Below, in pieces: positions 50,700 to 61,236 of a stretch of DNA of 64,000 nucleotides. How positions within the stretch are numbered: the stretch's first letter is position 1; each line of letters begins with the position of its first letter. The stretch comes from Typhlomys cinereus. Taxonomy: Eukaryota; Chordata; Mammalia; Rodentia; Platacanthomyidae. A program made the translations under genes and the position numbers. The stretch lies in the NCBI GenBank assembly GCA_023101885.1, contig JALPQD010000224.1, positions 744,001 through 808,000 on the forward strand, given 5' to 3'. The notes beneath the pieces were generated by a model. That model was given only the letters and a program-made list of their open reading frames with translations. It was not told the DNA's origin and did not search any database.

Positions 50700-53493
50700 A
50701 TGGTTGGGTTAGGATGTGGCACTAACCTCTTAAATAGCAGTATCATTGATACTATGGACATCCTGCCTAGCCTTGCTATGACACCACAGACTCATTACTG
50801 AAATCTGAAGATCACAGTCATGTGACAGCCTCAATAGTGACACCACAGTGTCGCTATTGACATAGCAATCACACTGTGACATCAAAACCTCACTGTGACA
50901 TCATGGCCAAACTGTGACATCACAGCCTCACCACTGATATGACAGGCTCACTGTGGTATTATAGCCTCACCAGTGCCACCACATCTTTAGGGTGACATCA
51001 TAACCTCACTATGGCATCACAGCCTGACCAGTTATATAACATTGTCTATGTGACATCTCAGCCTCATCTGTCACATCAATCTCTCTTCTGAAATCGCTGC
51101 CTAACCACTGACCTCACAGCTGCACTGTGACATTACAGCCTCCTGCCATTAGTGCCACGCTATTACATCACAGCCTCATGACTGGTATCCTACCTAGTCT
51201 TACTATGACACTAGAGGCTCACCACAGATAACCAGGATCATAGTGACATGACAGCCTCAGCGGTATCATCATAGTCCTTGACATCATTGTAGAGACACCA
51301 CAGCCTCACATGTTACATCGCTGCCTCATTGTGGCATCAATGTTCTCACAGAAAAAACAGACTCACAGTTGTCTTACAACCTCACTATGACCTAAGAGAC
51401 TAACATGTTACATCATAGATTCACTAATTACATCATAGCCTCATGGTGAAATCAGCTTTGCTACTGACATCACATCTTCCACAGTGAACTCACAGCCTTA
51501 CTATGACATCACAACTCTCTGTGATGTCACAATCTCATAGTGATTATGTGATATCACAGCATCACAATCTCACTGTGGTATTATAGCCTTATTTCTCACA
51601 TCACAGCCTCATCACTGACATCTCAGGCTTATGGTCACATGACAGCCTCAATAGTGACACAAAAGCCTCACTGTGGCATCACAGCCTCATCACTGATGTC
51701 CTACCTAGCCTCATTATAGCACTGCAGCCTCACCAATGACCTCACAGGCTCAGTGAAACATGACAGCCTTCGTGTGACACCACAGTATCACTATTGACAT
51801 CATAACCTCACTGTGACATCACACCCACACTGTGCCAAAACAGCCTCATTGTGACATCACAGCCTCACTACTGATAGGACAGGCTTACAGTGATATTACT
51901 GCCTCACTATGACATCACAGGCTCACCTCTGAAATCATAGCTTTCACTATAACACCACAGTCTCACCACTGACCTCACAGCCTCACTGAAAAATGACAGC
52001 CTCCCTATGACACCACATTGTCGCTATTGACATCAGAACCTCACTGTGACATCACTTCTTCACTGATATCACAACCTCACAATGACATCACAGCCATACC
52101 CTGAAATCAAAGCTCACGCCCACATAAATATTCACCTCTGATTTCATAGCCTCACTATGATGTCACAACCTCAGTTTCACACAATAAACTCACTGTGACA
52201 TTAGAGTATCTCCAATGACAATACAGCCTAACAAATGACAGTCTCCCTGTGAAAGCATAGTCACTACTGACATCACAATCTCACTGTGCCATCACAGCCC
52301 CACTGTGCTAGCACAGCCTCACTGTTACATCACAGTCTCACCACTGATATGACAGGCTCACTGTGATATTACAGTCTCACCAGGGACACCAGAACCTCAT
52401 GGTGACATCATAACCTCACTGTGGCATCACAGTCTTACCAGTTATAGCACATTGTCAATGTGACATCTCAGATTCATCTCACATGAGTCTCATTTCTGAA
52501 ATCACAGGTTAACTACTGACCTCAAAGTTGCAGTGTGACATCACAGCCTCACTATGACATCACAGCCTCATGGTCGCATCACAGCCAGGATAACAACACA
52601 GACTCACTGTGACATCACAACCTCACTGTGACATAGCAAGCTAACCTCTGAAATCATAGTCTCCTCACTGACATCTCAGGCTCTCAATCACATGGTAGCC
52701 TCAACAATGACACTGCAGCATTGCTGTAGCATCACAGCCTCACCAGTAACATCTCAGCCTCACTGCAAAAAAACATGCTCTCAGTAACCTCACAACCTGC
52801 CCAGTGACACCACACACTTGCATGTTACATCATAGCCTCATTGTGACTTCGGTCTTCTCACTGACATAACATCCTCACTGTGACATCACAACTTCCAGAA
52901 TGATATCACCTCAAGGTGACATGACAGCCCTCAGTGATATAAACCATCACAGTGACATCATAGCACCACTGTGACATCAATCTTGCCACTGATATCACAG
53001 TCTCAATATGACCTCATAGCCTCCACCATACCATCACCAACTCCCATGATGTCACCAGCTCATAGTGAAACCACAGCCATAGTGACAGCAAATCCTCACG
53101 GTGGCATCATATCCTCACCAGTGACATGCCAGCCTCACTGTGACATTACAGCCATACTGTGCCATCAAGGCATCACTGTGATATAAAGCTTCATTTCAGA
53201 CATCAGAGCCTCATTGTGACATCGCAGCCTGTTTGACAAAATAAACTCACTGTGACATTAGAGCCTCACCAGTGACAATAAAGCCTCACTAAAGACAGAG
53301 ACACCCTGTGAAAGCACAGTCACTACTGACAACACAACTTCACTGTGACATCACAGCATCATTTTGATATTACAGTCACATTGTGCCAGCACAGCCTCAC
53401 CAGTGACAGCACAGCCTCACTTGTGATGTCAGTGATGCCATTGATATTAGGCAGAACATTGACATCACTTCCATACCAGCAGGACCAGTTATT
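50700..53493 (-). repeat. 19-bp satellite, inverted, block 3
   Basis: Clean inverted array. Anchor 1, inverted, lies at 53,430-53,480, directly next to the LTR at 53,494. Plus-strand frames at 52,971-53,587 are satellite translations. Confidence 0.88.
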
Positions 53494-53875
53494 TGTGGGT
53501 CCGAGGAGGATCGAGCCTGCAGGGAACGATGGGCAAGAAAGAAAGAGGGAGACCAAGCAAAGAGTTATCAAGGTCTCGTTTATTTAGGGTTAGGGTACAG
53601 CTTATATGCTCAGGCTGGAGGGGGAAGAGGGGCAAGGGAAAAAAGATAAGCATCGGTGGAGGCGCCTGGTAAGCATCAGTAGAGGCACCTGGTAATTGTG
53701 ATGTTTAACAGTCGCAATATTAGTCACCCGGCACCTGGCAGTTGCGATATCGGTTATCTGGATCCGGAGCATTTTTACTTCTTCTGGAATGTCCTGGTAC
53801 GCTGGGTCCCGGGGGCACATGTCAAACAAGATTTATGAGTTCCTTTTGGCCCTTTAGTGACTCTGGCCTCTAACA
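53494..53875 (-). mobile_element. 3' LTR of the type-D-like ERV
   Basis: 382 bp from TGTGGGTCCG to CTCTAACA on the plus strand. The minus-strand poly-A signal AATAAA is at 53,579-53,584, marking R near the left end. A duplicated GATAAGCATCGGTGGAGGCG/GTAAGCATCAGTAGAGGC segment at about 53,644-53,690 gives a short direct repeat in U3. The LTR has no partner in the window. Confidence 0.8.
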
Positions 53876-53890
53876 TATCCCCCTTTTCTA
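53876..53890 (-). promoter_or_regulatory. Polypurine tract of the type-D-like ERV
   Basis: The minus strand reads TAGAAAAGGGGGATA immediately before the TG of U3. This is the plus-strand primer site of reverse transcription and fixes the LTR edge and the direction of the element. Confidence 0.8.
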
Positions 53891-54281
53891 TATAGTAAAG
53901 GTGGGGGGCAGCTAGACAGCTATTGGGCCGAGGCAGGCTTGGGAAGAATATTGTCTGTGTGTCCCAGAGCTGTTTTTGTGGCCGTTCCTGTCTTAGGTCC
54001 GACCTCACTGTTCCTAGCCTCACCCGTCATGGGGTGGCTTTGTCACCCTCAGAGTCCCTGTCTTAGGTTGGTCTAGGAGCTGAGGAAATTTCCCGTCTTT
54101 GGAGCAGCCACCTGGGCTCAAAACCTCCTCTTAAAGGCCCAAGGGTGATATAGCTGTAGCTGGACAAGGTCTCAGAGGCCATATGTGGGGTTGAAGCTGC
54201 TGCTGACTGTCGACAGGAGCAGCATGTTGAAGAGGCAGCGGGCAGGACCTATATCATGAAGTAATCTCAAGAGAAGGATGA

Positions 54282-56277
54282 TTAATAACATTTCCACCAT
54301 GAGGTTTTATCAGTAGTAAGGGCAGAGAAATTAAGCCTCTCGGTAGTTATATCTAGGTATGTTTCATTGTCATCAGTATTTTCTGTACAGACCCGGTGAT
54401 ATTGGACCGTAATGGAGGGTGGAGAGAGGGCAGAGTCAACTTGAGATTTTATAAAACGAGTTAATTTTTGAAAAGCCCATGGGCCGAAAGAAAGAAGCAA
54501 AAGTAATCCAATAAGAGGTCCTAAAATACTAGGGAGGAGGGTAGATAGCCAAGGGGAGGTGGAAAACCAATTTTGATACCAAGATTCTTGTTTTTCTCTT
54601 TCTCTTTTTCTTTTTTTTAGGTTCTCAGTGATTTTTTGTAAACTATCTTCTACAAGACCAGTTTTGTCTATATAGACACAGCATTGTTCTTTTAAGGCTG
54701 CACAGAGGCCTCCTTGTTGAAGGAATACTAGATCTAATCCTCTTCGATTTTGTAAAACTACTTCAGAGAGGGATGCCAGTGAGTCTTTGAGATTTCGGAG
54801 GCTGTCTCTTATCTCTCTAATGTCATTATCAATGGCCATGCTAAGCTGGTTATATTGATGTTGGGAGGTGGCAAGGGATACTATGCCAGTGCCTGCTTCA
54901 GTAGGGCCAAGACCGATAAGGACATCTAGAGTTACAGCAGATATAGGCTCTCTCTTATGGCGAGAATGGGGGTCTGTGCCTCTTTGCCAGAATGTAAGGA
55001 ACTCGTTAGGGTCATAAATGGTGAGTTTGGGAAACAGTCGCACCAACACACAATAGTCACGTACCTGTAGAAACTTGGAAGTCTCAACATAAGTGGTTAA
55101 GCCTGTAGAGCAGGCCAAGTAACTATGAGCAGGGGCTTGTAAGTACATGAACTGAGAATTGACAACCAAAGTGTCATTACATATATCTGTCAACTGAACG
55201 GGGGGAATCATATTTTTGCCCAGGAGACAGGTTCCTATTCCAGAGACATCAGTGACAGTGAGCTTGACAATGTCCCAGGATAATTGGTTGCTGTCATTTG
55301 TATAAGTGAGATTGCCAAAAAAGGCTATTCCTTCATAAAAAGGAGGGTTTCCTGAGAGGCATATCCAACATTCTTTATAGGTGGAATCATTGTGGTGCAT
55401 TAAGGCAGCGGCCAAAGCATTAAGAACAGACAGGATGAGGTTTGTGGAGGACATAGGACCATTAGGAATGGTAGGTTGGAAGTAGGAATGTGTTGGGAGT
55501 ACGGGTGTATCTATTGGGTGGAGTTCGTGGAGGGTGTTGGTGTAGTTGGGCATTTGGTCCAATGGATGCCTTATGTTGATTAGGGAGCTCTTGTAATAGT
55601 TTGATTCTAAAGGTTAGGCCAGGGTTTCTGCCAGAAATATATAGACGGAGGCCCCACTCGAATCCTCTGTCAGTCCATAATTGTTTTTTGCCAGAGGGGG
55701 TGAAGGTAATGAGGAGGGTGTTACACCATTGTTGACAAGCAAAGTTAATGGGAACTGGTCCGGAATTTAATTTGTATGGAGAAGGGTTTTTTCTTTTAAC
55801 AGTTATAGAGTCCCAAGAGGAACTAGGATTCCAATAAGTCTCTCCAGTGGTTTCACAGGATCAGGAAGCACAGTAATAATCAGTGGAATAACCGCACCGA
55901 GTATTCCAGGAGCGATCTCGGTGGGTGCCTGGGCAGACATAGATGGGGGCCATGGTTAGAAAAGACCGAGCCCAGAGGTTATAACACCCAGGAACCGAAC
56001 TGTAGCGGGCTTGAGTATTGACGGGCTTTGGTTGAGGTAGATAGTGGTCTGGAGTTCCCCAGGAGGAGTCAGCTCCTAAAGCTAACTTGCAAAGATCTAC
56101 TTCAAGATTGGGCCAAGGTGGGGAGGATGCAATCTGAGAATAGGAACTAGCTACGTCACCTCCTTGGTTGGTTATTACCCATGTATAGTTCCATAGTTGA
56201 TAGGGGCCAGATTCTCCGACAGGTAGGATAAGCAGAACGGCGAACAGGGTCCAAGGTGGCTGAAGATAGGTGTTCAT
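54282..56277 (-). pseudogene. env: Gamma-type env pseudogene (SU-TM)
   Basis: ATG at 56,275-56,277 and a hydrophobic signal peptide open an SU frame with gamma-type Cys landmarks (VDLCKL, YVCPG), ending at a TGA at 55,861-55,863 just before a CETTG segment. The same frame continues about 300 bases past the TGA, then shifts near 55,560. From there 426 codons are open to 54,282: CWIC (65-68 of this segment), a cleavage site RHKR (201-204), a fusion-peptide-like stretch, a coiled coil, an immunosuppressive-like segment starting at 271, CX6CC (287-295), a membrane span (about 341-360) and a cytoplasmic tail. One stop and one frameshift break it. It would mediate receptor binding and membrane fusion; as it stands only the TM part is continuous. 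Confidence 0.88.
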
Positions 56278-56309
56278 TTTTTCTGTGGAGACAAAAGAAG
56301 AGAGTCTTC

Positions 56310-58990
56310 TCAGGCGCCACCCTGGGATTGATTAATAGGCGTTGTGATGATTTTGGAAGATTGAGGGGGCTTGTTAGGAGTATAAGGTTTAATAAAGCGT
56401 TCTGGAAGCCATCGAGCGCTATTGGCCTGTCTGTTATATATACAGGCGTGGCCCTTTCCCCATATGAGTACAGGATCAGGCCCGTGCCATTTGTTGTCAA
56501 TGGGGTCCTTCCATATTGCCTGAGCATAGTCATCAGCCATAGAGGGATGCCAGAGCCTGTCAGCTGCAGATTGTTGTTGTTCATCAAGGGAAAGAAAATT
56601 TAGAACAAACAATGCATGGTTTAGCAGGGTTCTGTGGTTTAGGGGGGAGTAAAGAATTCCCCCCGTTAGATAGTAGTTTTTGAAGCATATTTTTTAAGGT
56701 TTGATTGGCTCTTTCAACTATACCTTGGCCTTGAGGGTTGTATGGAATGCCCATGATATGTCTGATGTTGAACTGAGCACAGAAGGCTTTAAATTGAGTA
56801 CTAGAGTATCCTGGGCCATTGTCAGTTTTGATGACTTTAGGACAATTCATGAGTGAAAAACAGGCTATAAGGTGGTTAATAACATGTTTTGTGGCCTCTC
56901 CTGTTTGGGGAGTTGCATAAATAAAACCGCTAAAGATGTCAACGGTGACATGAATATATTTGTTTTTTCCGAATGTTGTAAAATGGGTGACATCCATTTG
57001 CCAAAGTTCGCCTGGCACAAGTCCCCTAGGATTAACTCCCATATGGGGTTCAGGGAGAAAAGACAGGCAGGCTTTGCAATTACGGACAATTTCTCTGGCC
57101 TGTTCTTTAGATATTTTGTATCTTAAGCGAAGGGTGCGGGAATTGAGATGATGGAGGTTATGAGCCTGTTGTGCTTGTTGAAGAGGGGTGAGCGCTGTAG
57201 TAAATGTTTGTTGTTTAAAGGCAAGCGCTGTTAGGGAGGAAGTCAAGGAAGGTTGCTGTGTGGCCTGGTCGACAAGGTCATTTCCCTGACATAGGGGTCC
57301 GGGAAGACCAGAATGAGCCCTAATGTGCCCAATAAAAAAGGGTTGTGTGCGTTTGTGAATGAGTTGTTGTAATAAAAAAGGGGGGAAGCGTTAGTAGAGG
57401 GGCAAATAAAGGGAACAGTCTCTAATAAAGGTATAGACTGAGCAACATATGAACTATCAGTATATAAATTAAAAGGTTGTTGTGATAGAGTAGTGAAAAC
57501 CTGAACAATAGCGGTAAGTTCAACAAGTTGAGCGGAGGAGTGGGTGGTGGGAGATTGATACATAACTCCATTTATGGAGTAGGCAGCCATTCCATTTGAA
57601 GACCCATCAGTGAAAACAAGGGCAGCATTAGGTATTGGGGAGGCATGTGCAAGTTTAGGAAAAATGAAAGGAGTTTTTTGAAGGAACTGTAACAGGCGAT
57701 GAGCTGGATAATGATTATCAATGTTTCCCTGAAAGGAAAACACAGCTTATGGCCCATTCTGAATCGTTTTGAGTGAGCCACTGGATCTGATGTGGGCTAC
57801 AGGGAACAATTAAATGGTCAGGCTCTTTGCCAAACAGTTTTATGGAATGTTCTCGCCCGAGTTTAATTATTTGGGACACTAAGGTGAGATAGGTTGTTAG
57901 AACCCTAGAGGGTGAAGCTGCAAGGTGGACCCAGTATAGGGGACGAGTTTGCCAGAATAATCCTGTAGGTGAAAAGGGTGTAGATAATATAAGAAAGTAT
58001 AAAGGAAGGGTGGGGTTATAGTAGGAAGAAAATTGGTCATTAATAGCTTGTTCTACCAAGGAGAGAGCCTGTAGGGCTTCAGGGGTGAGATGTCTGGGGG
58101 ATAGAGGGTCAGAGTCTCCTTTTAATATATCAAAAAGTGGCTTCAATTCCCCTGTAGTAATTTTTAAATAAGGTCTTAGCCAGTTAATATCACCCAATAG
58201 TCGTTGAAAATCATTAAGGGTTAGCAATTTGTCTTTTCTTAATTGAAGCTTTTGAGAAATAACTTTATGGGGGAATAATTCAAACCCTAGGAATAAAAAG
58301 GGATGTTGAGTTTGTATTTTTTCTGGGGAGATTTGAAGGCCAAGATCTTTAAGAGCCCTGACTAATTTTTGTGAGAGGTTGGCTAGGGTTGTCTCAGAAG
58401 GACCTGCCAACAAAATGTCATCCATATAGTGAATAATGTAGTGGTCAGGATGGGATAATCTAAAAGGATCAATAGCTTGGGCAACAAATTTTTGGCAGAA
58501 GGTGGGACTGTTTGCCATGCCTTGAGGTAGGACTTGCCATTGGAAGCGGGGGGGGGGCGGTACAATTAGTGATGGGAAGGGTAAAGGTAAAGCGTTTACA
58601 ATCATCAGGGTGTAATGGAATGGAGAAAAAAACAATCTTTTAGATTAATAACTATTTTGTGAAAACATTTAGGTATAGCAACTGGGGATGGGAGGCCAGT
58701 TTGTAGAGCACCCATAGGTACCATTGTTTTATTAATGGCTCGGAGATCTTGGAGCAATTGCCATTTCCCCGACGTTCTTTTTTGGATGACAAATATGGGG
58801 GTGTTCCATGGAGAAGTGGAGGGCTCAATATGTCCAGCGGCTAACTGTTCCTGCACCAACACGAATGTCGCCTGTAATTTATGGGAGGGGAGGGCCCATT
58901 GGTCAATCCAGACAGGCAAATCTGACTTCCATGTAATTTTATCTGCCTGGAGTGCAGGAGGAGCAAGGGCCCTTATGAAAAATTTTTATA
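56310..58990 (-). pseudogene. pol: pol pseudogene (RT, RNase H, integrase)
   Basis: RT amino end with [12 protein letters not shown] and [10 protein letters not shown] (58,605-58,919), YMDD box at 58,417-58,428, LLGDINWLRPYL thumb segment, RNase H with FTDGSS, ELTAI and YTDSSYV (57,450-57,625), integrase zinc finger HX3H...CX2C, catalytic core D, D(35)E (residues 85, 142, 178 of the frame 56,584-57,246), and an integrase carboxyl barrel with GPDPVLIWG (56,310-56,612). Breaks: near a T7 run at 58,626-58,632, a G10 run at 58,548-58,557, an A6G6 run at 57,374-57,385, and in 56,640-56,665 near G6/C6 runs. Every catalytic motif I can check is present. Pol ends 33 bases before the env start. Confidence 0.9.
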
Positions 58991-59890
58991 TCCTAGACCA
59001 AAAGTGTTAGTTTTAACAGGAGGAAGAATGGGTAAGGGGTTGCCTTGGCCGTTTTTTCCAAGGCCCTGTCCAGGAAGATATCCTTGTGAGAGCATTTGTC
59101 CGGTAATTACCTCATTGGGGCTACACATTATTAGTTGCATTTGAGAGAGGACATCCCTCCCGCAAAGATTAATAGGGAGTCCCTGAACTATGTAAGGCTG
59201 TACTGTACCTGTGTTGCCTTCTGAATCTTCCCAAGTAAGTAATTTAGAGCTTTGGAGTGTATGTTTGGACTGACCGATACCTTGGAGATGAGTCATGGAG
59301 GGGTGGAGGGGCCAAGCAGAGGGCCAGGAATGTGAGCTCAAAACAGTGGCATCTGCCCCGGTATCAATAACTCCCTGGAACCAGTGCTCATCTAGTTTAA
59401 GCTTTAAGGTGGGGCGGCCGGTGGTTATTTGTTGTACCCAATATGCGTCTGAAGAGCCGGGGTGTGAATTCTCTCTAGCTATGGCGATGTAAGGATTTGA
59501 CCTATTAAGAGGTAGAGGGAGAGCCTGAGCTATTCTTTGGCCAGGGTAAATGGCCAAGGGTCCTTGTGTAGCCGTAGCTATGATTTTTATCTCACCCGTA
59601 TAATCATTGTCTACGAGAAACGAGAAAACATTGAATCCTTGTAAGCTGGAGGAGGCTCTCCTGATTATTAAGAAGAAGGTATCTTTGGGAGGGGGCCCAA
59701 ATATCCCAGTGGAGAGAACTTGTGCGCCATCTAGAGGATCTAGAATTGTGTAAGTGGAGGCACACAAGTCCAATCCTGCGCTTCCTGAAGAAGCACTGAG
59801 GAGGGAAGCTGAAGTTTGTGCTGGCTGTTCCCCGTGGCCGGCTGAAACTGAATGGGTTTTGGGGCCCGGGGCTGGCCCCTCATCCCGTTT
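58973..59890 (-). CDS. pro: pro frame: dUTPase, protease, G-patch
   Basis: Open without a stop from the gag-pro slippery site to TAA at 58,973-58,975. It would be reached only by -1 frameshifting from gag, so it has no start codon of its own. Domains in order: dUTPase beginning with the GSAGLDLC motif and DNDYTGEIK, through the GQRIAQ segment; aspartic protease with DTGAD at 59,351-59,365 and a GRDVLSQMQ helix; and a G-patch ([18 protein letters not shown]). This order is the betaretroviral one. It is the only gene of the element that looks intact, though its upstream gag is not. It overlaps the gag end (59,740) and the pol start. Confidence 0.85.
   Translation of the reverse strand, partial: KRDEGPAPGPKTHSVSAGHGEQPAQTSASLLSASSGSAGLDLCASTYTILDPLDGAQVLSTGIFGPPPKDTFFLIIRRASSSLQGFNVFSFLVDNDYTGEIKIIATATQGPLAIYPGQRIAQALPLPLNRSNPYIAIARENSHPGSSDAYWVQQITTGRPTLKLKLDEHWFQGVIDTGADATVLSSHSWPSAWPLHPSMTHLQGIGQSKHTLQSSKLLTWEDSEGNTGTVQPYIVQGLPINLCGRDVLSQMQLIMCSPNEVITGQMLSQGYLPGQGLGKNGQGNPLPILPPVKTNTFGLGYKNFS
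58979..58985 (-). promoter_or_regulatory. pro-pol -1 frameshift heptamer AAATTTT
   Basis: On the minus strand A AAT TTT is in the pro reading frame three bases before the pro stop, and the -1 frame enters pol. From knowledge of type-D viruses, AAATTTT is the pro-pol slip used there. A small GC-rich hairpin (AAGGGCCCTT) follows at once. Confidence 0.75.
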
Positions 59891-61236
59891 CCCTGAAATA
59901 AGGGCAATGGGTTTCCTCTGGCGTCAGTTTTAGAACAGCATTGATTAGCCCAATGTTTTCCACGTCTACACCATGGACATACAGTGAGAGGGGCCGGGGC
60001 TGTATTGGCCGCAGGGTGGGATTGAGTTAATTGGGGGCATTGTTTTGAAAAATGACCAGGTTGGCCACATTTAAAGCAATTGTATTGGAGAGTGGCTCTA
60101 ATAGCTAAGTTAATTCCTTGAGTTAATTTATGGGTTATGGGATCGACATCATTGCATATGCGGAGCATATCATCAAGACTCTTTCCCTTTATTTGTCCTC
60201 TAAGGACAGCGCGGCAGGCAGAATTAGCATTTTTGTATGCCAATTATTTAATAATTTTGTTATCAGTTTCTCCAGGTCCTAGAATTTTTTCTGCTTCTTC
60301 GGTGAGTCTGGCCACAAAATAAGCTTCATTACTCCCTTGTATGATTTTTGTAAGGGGGGTAGTAACAGAGCCTTTTATGGGGGCAGATCCCCAAGCCCCT
60401 AGGGCAGCTTCAGCTACTTGAGCGAGGAGACCGGTAGGGAGAGCTATTTGTTTTTGTTCAGAGACATATTTGCCTTGCCCTGTCAGTTTTTCAAAGGTCC
60501 AGCAAGTGGCAGGATCATTAGGTTTAGACTGATTTTTAAGGGCAGTAGCATGACAGCGGTCGGTAAAATCAGCCTTCCAAGACAAAAATTGGCCGCGTGA
60601 GAGGACTGCTTGGGCTACTCTATACCATTCGCTAGGAGTAAGATATCCATCTCTGGGAAGAGCCTCAAGGAGGGAAATAGTGAAAGGAGCGGTGTGGCCA
60701 TAATTTTTGACCGCGGAGTTAAGTTCTTTAAGGGTCTTAAATTTTAGCCATTTGAAGTTTGAGTGTGTGGCCTGGGTGGCAGGATTTTGTAGACTCTGAG
60801 CAGCAGGGGCTTGGACATCATCGCCGCTATTTTCACCCTCACTTTCGTTTTGTGAGCCTTCAGGTTCCTCGGTGGAGGTTGGCTCTTCAAGGACAGCATA
60901 TTATTGGCGTTTTTGCGAGTGATAATGGGAAAATATGGGGTAAATTTTTTATTTTTTGCTTAGGCTTTATTTTTGTGGACTGTCTAGGGTTTTGGGAAAA
61001 GAGTTTCTCCCACAGTTTTTTGTAGAGAGGATAGTTGAAGGGAGAGATCGGAGAACTCTTTTTGGAGCGTAAGGACCTGTTTTAAATAATTAATTTGTTG
61101 AGTAAGTTGTTGTTTTGTGTAAAGCAGAGATTGGGCATGAACGGGAGGGGGAAGTACAGGAGAGTAGAGAGAGGAGGACCCAAGAAGAGGGGTGTAGTAA
61201 GGCGGAGGGGCAGAGGCTGAGGTAGCAGCCACACTC
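59740..61236 (-). pseudogene. gag: gag pseudogene, amino end missing
   Basis: A coiled-coil-rich segment (60,984-61,232: KQQLTQQINYLKQVL...) is followed by stops between 60,901 and 60,986. A frame then stays open from about 60,900 through capsid: SEWYRVAQAVLSRG, WKADFTDRC and the major homology region IIQGSNEAYFVARLTEEAE (60,290-60,360). A TAA at 60,244-60,246 interrupts it just before AYKNANSACR; the same frame then continues through nucleocapsid to 59,740. Two zinc knuckles, CX2CX4HX4C (60,037-60,078) and a second (59,938-59,979), are intact. The matrix domain is absent because the element is cut at the satellite junction; the apparent GTG start at 61,232 is only the edge of the surviving frame. 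Confidence 0.88.
59887..59893 (-). promoter_or_regulatory. gag-pro -1 frameshift heptamer GGGAAAC
   Basis: On the minus strand G GGA AAC lies in the correct phase (CAG GGA AAC in gag). A -1 shift enters the pro frame, which has no stop up to the dUTPase. Seven bases downstream GGGGCCAGCCCCGGGCCCC can form a strong stem, and a GGGGA further on could pair with its loop as a pseudoknot. The same heptamer is known for type-D gag-pro shifting. Confidence 0.8.

Larger units (their letters stand above)
53494..61236 (-). mobile_element. Type-D-like ERV (beta gag-pro-pol, gamma env), 5' truncated
   Basis: Minus-strand order: gag (lacking its amino end), pro with dUTPase, pol, env, polypurine tract, 3' LTR. 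The 5' LTR, primer site, leader and matrix are absent; satellite begins within a few bases of 61,236. Gene order, dUTPase in the pro frame, a G-patch at the end of pro and two -1 frameshift sites are betaretroviral. The env has a CxxC in SU and a CX6CC in TM with an immunosuppressive-domain-like segment, as in gammaretroviral and type-D envs. It is broken by stops and frameshifts but much better preserved than the other ERVs here. Confidence 0.9.

Noticed and set aside
53583..53597. Telomere-like TTTAGGGTTAGGG
   Set aside because: Only two partial units, inside the R/U5 part of an LTR; not an interstitial telomere array.
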